The notes beneath the pieces are model-generated. The model worked only from the letters and a program-made list of their open reading frames with translations. It was not told the origin of the DNA and made no database searches. Positions 48,286 to 60,128 of a stretch of 64,000 nt of DNA are shown piece by piece. Made by a program: the position numbers and the translations under genes. The DNA is from Apostichopus japonicus (lineage: Eukaryota; Echinodermata; Holothuroidea; Aspidochirotida; Stichopodidae): the NCBI RefSeq assembly GCF_037975245.1, contig NC_092566.1, forward strand, positions 11,731,501 through 11,795,500, in the 5' to 3' direction. Each line of letters starts with the position of its first letter. Positions within the stretch are counted from its first letter, which is position 1.

Positions 48286-51200
48286 GAACATGCTATAGTG
48301 GCAAACAATCGACATCATACCATGTAATCTGTAGGAGAAGCGGTGTTTGGAGTATTGCACTAAATGGGCCCTAACAACACATGGGTGACCTTTATTCTTA
48401 GACCACCAATGATGGTCCATCCATTCATGGAATGATAGTTACCATGAAATCTAGTGATGTGGAAGTGAGTGGCAAAATATTAGCCAAATGGCATCTAGGA
48501 GAAAGAATATAAACATGTAAAGAAAGAAAGTATTTGTTATAATAACTGATAGTTGTATGTTCCTTATGAAAATGGATGGGGAAAAATGCATACTCTTTTA
48601 TTTGTCTTGTGGAACACATAGATGCAGTTGCATAAGACTACAAGTTGCACCCAGAGGTATCAGAAGTTCATAACGAGTATGACAAACTTAAACTATTATT
48701 TGAAAGTGTTTAAAAAAGATATGTACATAGAAATGTTTTTTCTTTTCTTTCTAGATAAAATTTTTAATATTAACACCTACTACATATCATAAGAAGTAAT
48801 GATTGAAAAGTGCAAAAGATGAATGTGTTGTTTCCAATAACTTCTACTTGTGGCCACTGCTAAGATGTTTGTAAGATGTATAGTAAAAGATATTACTGGA
48901 GCACCAATAGTGCAGTAGCTCATACTGCACAAATAATATATTTTTCAACATATTACAACTTAGGGACTACAAAATGTGAAATGGAAAGACAGTGGTCATG
49001 TTTTGATCCAGGTGCCCGTATTTTAACCTTAAGTGATCCCTGATGTCCTGTAAATGACTATAAATTTCACATGTATCAAAGAATGTTGACTAATTTGACC
49101 ACAAATGAAATCTGATGATTATCGTTTTGAACCAAATGATGTTCAAAATAATTGGCACAAATTGTTTACTATATGTTCCAACTATATAAAGTCCATCCGG
49201 CAATCTTTGAAAATTTGGCTCCTGGGATTATACATACCATAGCCCATGTGACTGACAAGTGACTTTGGACCTGGAAATCATAAACAATGTTAAGAAGGCA
49301 CCATGAAGGGTGCTATTGAGACAAACCCACACCACTATAACATACACTCTGGAGGAAAATGAGTAATTTCATAAAATGGGTCATATGGTCCATATACAAC
49401 ATTGGCCTTGAAATTCCTGAACAAAAAAAGCATCCACCAAAGCACTATGGTGATAAACTCTCCACCTTGTTTCATACAATCTGTTTGAGAAGAATCATTT
49501 TGATTGATTTAATAAAATGGCCATATGGCCCATATATGAAATTGGACTGGTATTAACACCTTGAAGGTATGACTACCATAGTACTATAGTGACCAACTGT
49601 GAACAATGTACCATGTAATCTATAGTAGAAGTATTTTGCGTGATGGAAAAATGGCCTTAATGCAGACGGGTGGCCCACTATCCATTGGTCATGAGTTTTG
49701 TCAAAATCTGTCAACCATGCGGCCATGGGAGCAATTTGAAGAATTGTGGACAGGTAGAAAGAAAGATTGAACACAATCACAATATAGCAGCAAGCAGTAA
49801 GTTGGTACGAGGTAAAATCAGAGATATGTTGCTGGAAACATTTTGGAGATATTAGTGGCAGTAAAGGGGTCATATGGTAAGCTTTTGTGCTGTAAGTTAT
49901 ATGAAAATGAGGTGAAATATTTCATGTTAATTGATGATAGTGTGGTGAGTAAATGTTTAAGTGTGCTCCATAGAAATTTAATCAATTTCTATGGTGTGCT
50001 CACAAATGTCCTTTATTGTGAGTTCACCCTCGCATGTGCACACGCTATCTCTGAGCTAACTTATTATAGTATATGCACTCTTTATGAGCAAAATGTTACT
50101 TCTTCTTCAGTGCTCTAGAGCTGACTGTGTGCTTGCTGGTTGAAGATGTTGAAGGCAATGTTGATGTTGCTGCTAAGTTTACAATCACTGAGCCTCTTAA
50201 TGAAAAGACTTATTGTTCTTCGCTTATTCTCTCCAATGTTTCCTCAACTGATTTCCCCTCCAGCAGTGCTGCAGTTTGAGGTGGTGGCAAGGTATACTGT
50301 CCCAATGCACCATCGTCAGTCAACATGGTGATCAAAGGCTGTCGTTTTGGTCTTCAATGCCGACTGTAGACCCTTTTTTCGTTGATGGCGGTAGCATTTG
50401 GATCTGCAAGAATTCGATAAAGTAGAAAGAAATCTTATTTGAATGACATTTGTGTAACATTATCAGCATTGGTTTTACCGGATGGTACTTTAAGTATGAA
50501 GGTAGTTTCTTGTTGATCTGTGAGATGGAGTAAACATATGTGTTGATGTGCTATGGAGTGTATTTCATCTGTGTGTGTGGTGCTTTTAAATTTACTAAGG
50601 AATATATACTCGTATAAGATGACAATGGTGAGACAATATGGAAATGTTTATTTAGGTGATAAATATGAGGGTGCCTGGTCCGAATTGTGATTTAAGACTG
50701 ATGATGACATCATTGCAGTGGGTGAACACACCCTGATGTAACAAACCAAGTTAATACAAGGCGGTTTTCAAACCTCTAGTCTCGTCTAGTTACGCGACAG
50801 TGGGTTTTTGCTTTGATCGCCAACATGATCGCTGGTCATGAAAAGTTAACATAATTAACATATTTTGTGTTAAACAAGCTAAAGCGTAAGTTATTCGTAT
50901 TAGCTACATAATTAGCATATTTCATGCCTAAAATCTTATCAGTTCGAGAGCTCCTTAACCTGCACCCTTATACCAAGTTCCATCATCAGATCTTGTATGG
51001 TCCTCAAGATATGCTGTACACAAGGTTATTCTACTGAACAAGCGCTATCGGAAACGTCTCGGTAGCTGCAGGTCGTATTGTATTCACGTTTATACAAGTT
51101 GCTTTTAACAATCATTCCAATGTTGAACAATATTCTGTGATTTGTTCTCAAATGACCACTGGTGACCTCAAAATGACTCAAAAATTCAAGCGGTAAATGC

Positions 51201-51399
51201 TGACTATATGAACCAAGTTTCATGTAAATCCAACAATTTTTATCAGTTAGACCTCAAAAGACCCGTGATTACCTCTAAATGTTGGCGATACTTCCTTAAG
51301 TTCGAACATCATAAGTCTCGCTCTCTCTGGTCAGATTGAGTATGAAAGAAATTTTGCGAAAATGAAATATGCAAATTAGACTAATTAACATGACCTCTA
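48286..51399. other. Repeat-rich DNA, no gene supported
   Basis: Loose repeats of ATGGTCCAT/ATGGCC and CCATGTAATCTRTAG (near 48,320 and 49,608) recur. Frames at 49553-49873, 49843-50118 and 50140-50331 have no recognised content. Confidence 0.4.
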
Positions 51400-51830
51400 A
51401 ATGACCTTGACATTTTAGGCACCAAATGTGGACTATATGTATGAAGTTTCATGTAGATCCAGCAATGTTTAGAAATTTGACCTCAAATGACCCCTGGTGA
51501 CCTCCAAATGACCGTCCTAATTCAGCCAGAAATGTTGATTATATGTACTAAGTTTCATGCTGATCCAACAATGTCTAGAATTTTAACCTCAAATGATCTC
51601 TGGTGACCTCCAAATGACCATCAAAATTTTCAACACGAAATGTTGACTATATATGTACCAAGTTTCATGTTGATCAAACAATGTTGAGTAATTTGACCTC
51701 GAATGACCTCTGGTGATCTCCAAATGACCTCCAAAATTTTCAGCACGAACTGTTGACCATATGTACCAAGTTACATGTTGATCCAACAATGTCTAGTATT
51801 TGACTTCGAAATTATGCAATTAGAATATTT
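51400..51830. repeat. Tandem repeat, about 108-bp unit, four or more copies
   Basis: Units start near 51,401, 51,513, 51,620 and 51,730. Each has AAATGTTGACTATATGTACC, AAGTTTCATGTTGATCCA, CAATGTCTAG, TTTGACCTCAAATGACC and TGGTGACCTCCAAATGACC-like words. A more diverged copy is at about 51,140-51,290. The minus frame at 51589-51789 is within the array. Confidence 0.85.
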
Positions 51831-52018
51831 CGTGCCCAGAATCTAATCAGTTCGAGAACGCCTTACCCACCTTCCTTTTACCAAGTTTCATCTTCGTAGC
51901 TCTTATGGTTCGTAAAATATGCTATTAGTAGTACTATAATGTCGTGATCTCTACCCCCCTTCGATCCCTTTGTTTTAATGGGTATGACGTCATTTGTTAT
52001 GATGGGATGACGTCGTGA

Positions 52019-52062
52019 TCATCCCTTATGGTCATCTTTATAAAGATGACCATAAGGGATGA
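52019..52062. other. 44-bp perfect palindrome
   Basis: TCATCCCTTATGGTCATCTT (52,019-52,038) plus TA is followed by its exact reverse complement, centred at 52,040/52,041. Around it the word GGGATGACG recurs (52,004, 52,056, 52,092) and TGACGTCA occurs at 51,985. It can form a 22-bp-stem hairpin. It lies about 360 bp beyond the polymerase stop of the viral-like element, so it could be close to that element's left end. Confidence 0.85.
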
Positions 52063-52303
52063 CGATAGGGATCATATACAGATTGCCAAAAGGGATGACG
52101 TAATTAGATTTGACATCCATCGAGTTGATGTTTGTTTGGGTGCAGACTATTGATTGTTGCATGTCTGAGTCTGGAGGAGATTAGGGGGTGACTATGAATG
52201 ACAATAACGGCACGGGTAGATTGTGATTGATGGTTACTTGAAGGGTTACTGAACGACAAGAATGATGGACAAAACACATAGTAGTGGATTTGTTGGCCTT
52301 TCA

Positions 52304-52432
52304 GATACATTATATTCAAATATGTATTACAATTCAAGTAGTCAATACAGCTTTACAAAAGCATAAAGTACATGTAAAGATACGTTATATACAAACACGC
52401 ATTACAGATATTCAATACAGCTTTACAAGTCT
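52304..52432. repeat. Two-copy direct repeat after the polymerase stop
   Basis: ATACATTATATTCAAATATG...TCAATACAGCTTTACAA (about 52,309-52,359) recurs as ATACGTTATATACAAACACG...TCAATACAGCTTTACAA (about 52,380-52,428). The second copy runs into the polymerase stop codon at 52,423-52,425. Confidence 0.75.
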
Positions 52433-55400
52433 AAGGGTATGGTGGAAACACCATCATTCGATACTTTACGCTTTACGTATAGATACGACAAAGCAGTCTT
52501 TTCCTGCACATAGGTCTGCATTTGACCACTCTTCATTCTAAAACCTCTATTAGTTGCCTGCAGTGAGCGTTTATTTTGAATAACTTCTAAAAATTTGTCT
52601 TTCGTTAGGATAGCCGAAGTCCCGTTGACCCCCTTGCAACTGACTTTCTCTTCATCTGAACCGAAGCAGTAATAACATTTACTGTTTAAGGAGACCATAC
52701 CATCTCCTTGCCACTCCAGTTTGAATAAACCCGGTGTGCGTTTATCGTACTGTTTGTGTTCGATAGTATCGGAGCGGGGAAACCAGAGATGTTTTTCTTG
52801 CTCAAAAAAAGAACGCATTTCTGGCTTAATAACATCTTCCAGTGATGCTCCAGAAATAGCTATATAGGCGGAATCGGTATCCATCTCACAATACTCAAAA
52901 TCAACTGGATCTACAAACTTGAACATAAAATCATAATAGAATTGTAACATTCTCAACTTTGCGTATTGATAAACAAAGAAGCCGATTTGAATAGGGAGAT
53001 CTAAATCTATAACACGTTTATGAAGATCCGCTTCATACATGCTGTTTTCTAGAGGTGATAAACTTCTGAAAAAAGGATTATTGATGGCCTGAAAAACTTA
53101 ATCGTCGTTGCACACGACGACATCAAGATGTTTCTCTTTGTTAGTGACTGTTTTACCATAAGCAGAGTTACCGATAAGTTTCACAGTATCAGCTAGAATA
53201 CTTTTAGCAGGGTCTTTATCACCTTCGCGCCTAGCTTCACTGACTTCTTCACCAAACTGACAAAATACGCCTTTTGGTATGAATTGTGCTATTTGATAAA
53301 TTCTGGTGACAATGAGGCCGTGTTCAATGTACCATTTAAGGAGTGGTGTCGCGATCAATATTTTGCGACCGAACATGCTACCAATGAGCGTTCTGCGGGG
53401 TTGTTGGATGAGACCTTGCGCTGTAGCATACTCACCCATGTGCTCTCCGATATCTTGTAAAGAAATCTCAGTATTTTTAAATATGGGAGGCATTTCTGCA
53501 AAAGTCTCTCTCAGAGAAGGCGGTACTTCAATATCACATTCCACCACTCCGAAAACCTCCTCACTCTTCAAATGAGACAAAATACTTTCTTCCGACATCC
53601 TCCATCGATCTTGTGTGGGGTAAGGATAGAGCTCTTTCAAGAAAGATTTGATTTCCGGGTTGCGTTTTTGCTCCTTTAACCAATCACATTCCCATTTTTC
53701 AACATAGTCGAAACCTAGAGATTTCAAATACCTGGTAATGTCAAGTGTTTCTCGGTATAAGACGGATAAAAGTACCCCCTTGACTTGGTTGTGTGTTCTG
53801 CCTTTATTTAAATCGCACGGGTGACCATGCCTATAACACCCGTGGAATTGAAAAATCGTTGTTTGCCCCCCACTTTTACTAAAACCGTCAATAGGTAGTT
53901 GACGTTTCCCCACGCGAACTTCCTTTCCGTTAAGTCTATGTTTTATATCATAGCAACAACTCCCTGATCATAGCCCCGTGTCTGACCCTCCCACTCCAAC
54001 CAACTCGCAGCAGTCTTTTGTAAATAATGTGTGAATTCACGCCTGAAACCTGTTTCTTCCCTACGTCGTAGTACGACCCCTGTGGGCATGTCTTGCATAA
54101 TAGCCCAAAGGTAAAGCGCATTAGCGTCGAATCCCAATACTTGTTCACACTTTTTCCCATTTCTAATACGAGATCGACCCTTTTCCTGATAGCGATGGAA
54201 AATAATGGAGGGACCGCCGACAATATTGTTTTTGAAAAGAAAGTACAAGTCTTTATGAGATTCTGGAAATAGGCAGAAGAAATCCTTTCGAATGTCTTTG
54301 AAAAGGTATCTCAGTGTCAGTCCAGGAACGGATATCCCCTGTTTGAACATATCAACTTTTTTTTCTTTGTAAAAATGAAACATTTTATCTAGGGCTTCAA
54401 GAAAAGGGACGACATCTTTATTGTTATACCATTCTAAAAAATGGCAGAACGAGGTCATATTATGATCCTGCCACACTTGTTGACAATACTGATATTCAAC
54501 ACTGGAAATATTAGTCCCTTTCAGTTTATTATAAAAATTGTCGTGGGATGGCAGAGAAGTCGTTGATAATTTCTCAAGACCATCCATCCAATCGTATGGA
54601 AAGAAACCTTTTTCTTCTTGGCATTTGTAGGCCTCTAGAAATTGTTTGTAGCTAAACCCGGGGGCCAAGTAGTTTTTGATATCAAGAAATTTTAGCCACT
54701 TCGATGAAATAGACATATAATCACCATTGCGTTTTATGACCTGGCTGACGGCTGGATACCCGTCATGCGCACTCTCATCCTCATTTTGATGTAATTTTTC
54801 AAGACTTTGATACATGAGACCTTTCATGACATTAATGTCGTATTTGCCTGAATTGAAACCAATCACAGGAATTTGCCTACAATAATTCAATAGACCACCC
54901 AGTGTCGGTTTTAATACATTTCGTAAAAAGTTGGAGTCATTCTCATGTAAATCCGAGTTATTGGTCGCAATGGTTTCCTCGTTAGTTATCAGTTCTGCAA
55001 GCGTAGAAATGGCCCCAGAAATAGAAAATGAATTGGTGATACTTGCAAAAGCTGCCTGACTGATTTCGTGACAGTAAGTGATGAATTCGTCAACAAGTGA
55101 GGCAGGGTCACCTTCAGAAATAAAGCAGTGAGGAGTTTCGTACCCCTCGACATTCGAACAGACACTCACACTGAGTAATTTATGTTGCCCGAGATAACTC
55201 AATTTTGGCGCCGCGGATTCCGAGGCACAACTGTGATCCAAGTTCGTTTCTATGTCGTAAGTGATTCTGTAGGGGTAGTAGCGTTCGTGTTGAGGTATCT
55301 CTATACCGAGTTTATCTAGTTTGTCAAAAATAGAAACCGACAATGCAAACACACCACCGGGAAAATTATATGTAACATGCTCCTTACAGTGCGGTATGTG

Positions 55401-56466
55401 TTTGGTTAGATTACGATTTCGAGTAAAAAGGCGTCGACATTGGGTGCAGCTAAACGTTTTGGCATAGTGTTCTATATCGGTGATATAAGAGAAATGATCT
55501 TCGAAATAATTCATGTACATGGTGGTTTGATAGCGACAGGGAGATCTGCGCAGCAATTCGGCTACAGGTGTACTCTTGTGTAAGAGGTGTTCGGTATCAG
55601 TGCTACATTTCAACTCGTATACATATATGTTACATTCAAATATTTTCTCAAGTTGACCTAATTCTAGAAAAGTAACACCTTCGAAAGCATTTACACTTGT
55701 AGTCTGCCCGTCGAAGGTATTTTGATATCGATTATACAAGGCTACTGGTGTTTCCGAACTAATTCCGACAGACTTAAAATGATGAGCCAAACATCTGAAA
55801 AAACATAAATTATCTTCTTTTGTTCACTGTCATCGATAAAATATACCTATGATCTACAATTTCTCGGGGAAGATTGTGAGGTGGGGCACCTACCAATGCA
55901 AACGGTCTTAACTTATTAACGTAAACGGTCATGTTGGTGATTAGATCTAACACCCATACAGACTCTGGTCTTTGATTTAAAAGATACCGCTCGACATGAA
56001 CCTGCTCAAACAGAGACATAAATCGATCGATATCACTGCGTTGTCCGACAACAATAGGTCGATCGAACAGTCTATGGTTATTGAAAGAAGAGTGAAAGTA
56101 TCTTCGTTCACCACTCAACTTGTTGCGCAGAATAAAACCAAAAGATGCATTCAACTTAAATTGTGTGGTTTGATCGTGATAAACAGAATCTACTAAATAA
56201 CGTATATGAGAATTTGTGATTGATATTAAAGTACTTAACCTAAAATTATAAACATCTTGAACCCGATTGCTTCTTCGATGGTGAGTTCTGATGGCGCCCC
56301 AATTATTTCTATAAAACTGTTGTAATGGAGAATCTTCCATCAATTCTTCGAGAATCGCAGATGGTATCTGTATAGGATCCTCGTCGAGATCGAAGTCTGG
56401 TGCTGCTTGTGGTAAGGCTTGTGTCGACACAGTTCCCGCTCTTAATGATGGTACGAACTGTTCTAC

Positions 56467-56623
56467 CTCAAAGAAAGAAAAAAAATAGATTCAATTAAAA
56501 AATAATATAAAATAAATGATATATTTTTTTTTAAACAAAAAAATATAATATAAAATATAAAAAATAATAAAAATAAATTAATAAAATCAAATAGATAAAT
56601 TAAGTAGAAGAACGAAAACTCAC
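56467..56623 (-). other. Intron between zinc-finger exon and polymerase exon
   Basis: Bounded by GTGAGT (56,618-56,623 on the minus strand) and TTTCTTTGAG at 56,467-56,476. Very AT-rich. Joins the flanking exons in phase 0. Confidence 0.65.
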
Positions 56624-57174
56624 TTCATTTGTACTGCTTGAACTGGGAACGTCTTCCAAATCCACCTCTTGTTTGTTACTTCGATTGGGATGACACTTTC
56701 CCCTCTTTTCATGACGTTTTAAATTGGACATAGTTTTAAAAGTCAACCAACAACGTTTGCAAGAGAAAACGGGTGTCACATGTACCGTTTTGATATGACG
56801 CCGCATTGCATATCTACTTGTAAAAACTTTTGTGCAACCCGTTTTTTTTCGCACGATAACGCTGTTGGTTTTCTCTTTTTTATATTTGGTTGGGGTTGTA
56901 CTATGGGGAGGATGGTGGTGATGAGAACACCTCAAACGGCTCACTGAGAGGAGAGGAAGGTTGTGCTGTAGCTGTTTCTGAGGGATCTTCAGAGGGTGTC
57001 TCTACCGTACGACTTGCCCTTGATAAATACAAAAATAAATAAATAAAATAAAGAAAGGACAACTTGGGCGTTTCAACATGATGACTAGTCAACACCTATT
57101 TTACTTGTATAACCATTAGGCCTACGTGAATTAATACTGGGAGTGTAATATACGGAGAGTTCGCTTGAGGGTTG

Positions 57175-57177
<3 letters not shown>

Positions 57178-57254
<77 letters not shown>

Positions 57255-57275
57255 CTATATATATATATATATATA
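57178..57275. repeat. (AT)n microsatellite in a polymerase-gene intron
   Basis: 76 bp of AT, then a shorter AT run after an AACT interruption. Lies in the intron between 57,018 and 57,379. Confidence 0.95.
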
Positions 57276-57803
57276 ACTAAGAGTATAGTTAAGAAAAGAA
57301 AAGAATTAACAAATAAATAAATAAATAAATAAAAAAATTAAAAAAATGAAAAAAGTAAGAATAGGAAGGAGAACTTACCATCGCTTTAAAAAAGCTTCCT
57401 TCTGAATGCGGGCTCTTTCCAAACGCTCGGCTTTTTCCAAAGCTTGTAAAAGTAAATTTTCATCTTCTCTTGGAAATGCCATATTTTCTTAAATCGTGAA
57501 TTGCTTGAAGTTGTTTTCGCGAGCGAGTGCTTGTGAATGATGTTCAGATCTCCAAAGACATTCGTTTATATCAACTAAACTCTTACCGTTCACATAGTAA
57601 CATGAAACATTTCTCAACCTGAAATTATGTTGGGTCAGACTTAAACAAAGATTAAACAAAGGTTTTGTGACGTTTCACATATGACATATCAACACATACA
57701 TGGTTAGACATCACTCCTTAGTAACCTTCCTTAGAAACGCAAACAGAGTTCGCATATATACGGCAGAACATGGTTTGTTTTAAGCCATTGCATCATCAGC
57801 ATT

Positions 57804-57806
<3 letters not shown>

Positions 57807-57879
<73 letters not shown>
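57807..57879. repeat. (AT)n microsatellite
   Basis: About 73 bp of AT repeat upstream of the polymerase gene's first exon. The open frames over it on both strands are artefacts. Confidence 0.97.
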
Positions 57880-57881
<2 letters not shown>

Positions 57882-58086
57882 ACCCCTTAACGACTAATGT
57901 ATTAATCTTCCTTAGCAACGTCAACAGTGTCCACACGAATAGTGGTGGAGAAACATCAACACGACTAGGTGTTATTGCATCATCAAACCTCCACATACAA
58001 CATAGACACCTCTCTTGACAAACAATGAAATAATCTTTCCTTAGTAACTCAGACAACTCAAATAGCGCATGTGCGAGAGCAATCGT

Positions 58087-58565
58087 GCACATACTCAGAT
58101 AAGACCACTCCTCTTAACGACCAACTTAGCGACGTGCCTTAACAACATCAACAATGACCCGTTACATGTAGTGAAGTTAAACTGGGCGAACTGCCCCCAG
58201 CATCCTTAACGACCAACCAAACAAACTTTCTTAACAACAATATGTCAGAGCTCTCGTACACATACTCAGATAAGACCACTCCTCTTAACGACCAACTTAG
58301 CGACGTGCCTTAACAACATCAACAATGCATGTAGTGAAGTTAAACTGGGCGAACTGCCCACAGCATCCTTAACGACCAACCAAACAAACTTTCTTAACAA
58401 CAATATGTCAGAGCTCTCGTACACATACTCAGATAAGACCCCTCCCCTTAACGACCAACTTAGCGACGTGCCTTAACAACATCAACAATGACCCGTTACA
58501 TGGAGTGAAATTTAAATGAGTTAACTATACCACAAGCGTCCGTAACAACCAAACAAACTTCCTTA
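58087..58565. repeat. Tandem repeat, 171- and 163-bp periods, three copies
   Basis: The word ATACTCAGATAAGACC starts at 58,091, 58,262 and 58,425. Each unit then has TCTTAACGACCAACTTAGCG, TGCCTTAACAACATCAACAA, GTAGTGAAGTTAAACTGGGC, and AACAACAATATGTCAGAGC. The middle copy lacks eight bases (ACCCGTTA). The third copy diverges after about 58,510. There is no coding frame; it is in the central region between the two gene arms. Confidence 0.9.
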
Positions 58566-58669
58566 AATACCATGTAGCCATTTTAACGTTTTTAATTTTT
58601 TGGGACATAATAAAAGATTGTTATAAATAAAGGATATTTTAACATGTGTATTGTGTAGAACTTTCCTGT

Positions 58670-58675
<6 letters not shown>

Positions 58676-58744
<69 letters not shown>
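58676..58744. repeat. (AT)n microsatellite
   Basis: About 69 bp of AT repeat in the centre of the viral-like element. Confidence 0.97.
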
Positions 58745-58747
<3 letters not shown>

Positions 58748-58989
58748 GTATACAACCAGTTTTATGTATGTTTGTAAAAATCATAGTACTTACCCGTGTA
58801 TACAGCAGCCAGCAAAATCCATCCGATGTAAAGAAGAAACTATCCAATATTTACAAATCCAAAGAAAATTGTTCCAAGAAAAAAAAATATATATATATAT
58901 AAACACAGCAACAAAGTACTAAACAAATATAAATCCAAACGAAATTCACGTCACACAAACATATCCAAATACTACAAATAAAACAACAA

Positions 58990-59330
58990 CTAATACGTAA
59001 AATAAACATCAAACTGGATATCCATCCAGAGATTTAGTTCGTCCAAATCACCATAATGGAGCGCACAGTATTCATCTAGCCAGCGCTGAACTGTGTTTCT
59101 AATGTGTATACCGTGCTCAACGTGAGCGCCACTCCACGGTGTAAAGTTGTGCGGTCTGAGACCGGTATCAAACCCGATCCCAACCGAACCGTACTCCCCC
59201 TCGAGTTCCATCTTTAAAACTCGCACAACGGTGCGATACTTATGCCTCTCTCTAAGGGCTACTACCGTACCTTTGCGTCTTCCTTTAGCTCCTTCAAGAA
59301 ATTTCCGAATTCCTCCTGGGAGTTTGCCAT
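58990..59330 (-). pseudogene. Small unknown gene of the viral-like element, frameshifted
   Basis: Coding-like minus-strand segment. An ATG at 59,328-59,330 opens a short acidic-helical stretch (EEFGNFLKELKEDAK) that hits a stop after 22 codons. A second frame then continues from about 59,265 to the stop at 58,990, including VALRERHKYRTVV, GSVGIGFDTGLRPH and QRWLDEYCALHYGDLDEL. The join is a one-base frameshift or a missed intron near 59,265. The composition (Trp, Asp, Leu, His; few repeats) is unlike the AT-rich chance frames nearby. It is oriented like the polymerase gene 1.5 kb downstream. I do not recognise the family. Confidence 0.5.
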
Positions 59331-59534
59331 TTTCTTATTTTTTTTTGTTCGTGCGCGTCTACGTGTACAGAGTACGCCCGTTTAGTTGTATTGTGATGAA
59401 GAACTCTCCGTTAACAATAATATAACTGGTGACTTTCAAACCGGACTTTCAGGCGAGATAGTGTGGGACATATTACATAACAAGTGGTATTAAAGTTACC
59501 TCTATCGATTTATTGTATTCTACTTGTGTGTGTA

Positions 59535-59600
59535 CTTTATATGTAGGCTACGTAAAAAGTAAGTGGGCCTGACGTTTCGAGCCTTTAGAGCAAGTAAATG
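59535..59600 (-). mobile_element. Penelope-tail-like motif
   Basis: On the minus strand: GCTCTAAAGGCTCGAAACGT, then CAGGCCCACTTACTTTTTAC, then GTAGCCTACATATAAAG. The CGAAACGTCAGGCC core is shared with 17,488-17,501. It abuts the left arm of the inverted repeat at 59,592. Confidence 0.4.
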
Positions 59601-60029
59601 CCTTGGTAAGTACAGCTGTTACTCGGAGTTTCACGCCCTTAGGGTGGCGATCGTCAGACAACTGAACAAATACTCTCTGCGCGGATATATTCTATGGGGA
59701 ACACGAACCCTATTTCTTACGTGCACGGTGGAGCGTACTTAAGCATTCCAATACCAGCATGCGTAGATCCGGTCAATGTAACCTCTGTATTGATGAAAAG
59801 CTTTGTATCCTCCTGTCCAAAAACCCGCATTTACTCAATAAGAGATCTGAATTCATCTCCAAGTGTCGCCACAATAGGCTCAAACCAATGAACCGTGCAC
59901 GTAAGAAATAGGGTTCGTGTTCCCCATAGAATATATCCGCGCAGAGAGTATTTGTTCAGTTGTCTGACGATCGCCACCCTAAGGGCATGAAACTCCGAGT
60001 AACAGCTGTACTTACCAAGGCATTTACTT
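59592..60029. repeat. 138-bp near-perfect inverted repeat with 162-bp spacer
   Basis: Arms 59,592-59,729 and 59,892-60,029 are reverse complements with one mismatch (59,634 against 59,987). The left arm begins AAGTAAATGCCTTGGTAAGT and ends TACGTGCACGGT. The spacer (59,730-59,891) has no obvious gene. The arms lie between the leftward and rightward gene arms of the viral-like element. The open frames on both strands are read through the repeat and are not supported as genes. Confidence 0.95.
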
Positions 60030-60091
60030 TTATGTTTAGGCTCTGCTTTTATAGCATAGAGCACTCTTCTTGCAGTCCTGATCCTTCCTTG

Positions 60092-60092
<1 letters not shown>

Positions 60093-60124
<32 letters not shown>
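60093..60124. repeat. (TA)n microsatellite
   Basis: About 32 bp of TA. Confidence 0.95.

Positions 60125-60128
<4 letters not shown>

Larger units (their letters stand above)
52423..57482 (-). pseudogene. Spliced protein-primed family B DNA polymerase with N-terminal zinc-finger region, broken
   Basis: Replicates the element DNA, presumably from a protein primer. Exons on the minus strand: 57,379-57,482 (MAFPREDENLLLQALEKAER, helical; GTAAGT donor), 57,018 to about 56,930 (Ser/Pro/Glu-rich), about 56,940-56,624 (zinc-finger exon; GTGAGT donor), 56,466-55,847 and 55,794-52,423. Phases fit at 57,379/57,018, at 56,624/56,466 and at 55,847/55,794. A frame change within 56,860-56,940 is unresolved. 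The finger exon has one C2H2-like finger (FSCKRC...LKRHEK) and one degenerate finger. The last exon holds a further finger-like CTQC, then exonuclease motifs YDIET (about 55,250), FNSGKYDIN and YNNKDVVPF, palm motif A DANALYLWA (about 54,115), motif B KLIGNSAYG (about 53,165) and motif C DTDS (about 52,875), all intact. Breaks: a one-base frameshift between about 53,990 and 53,914, and a TAA in frame at 53,098-53,100. Most of the pol motifs survive, so the decay seems recent. Confidence 0.85.
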
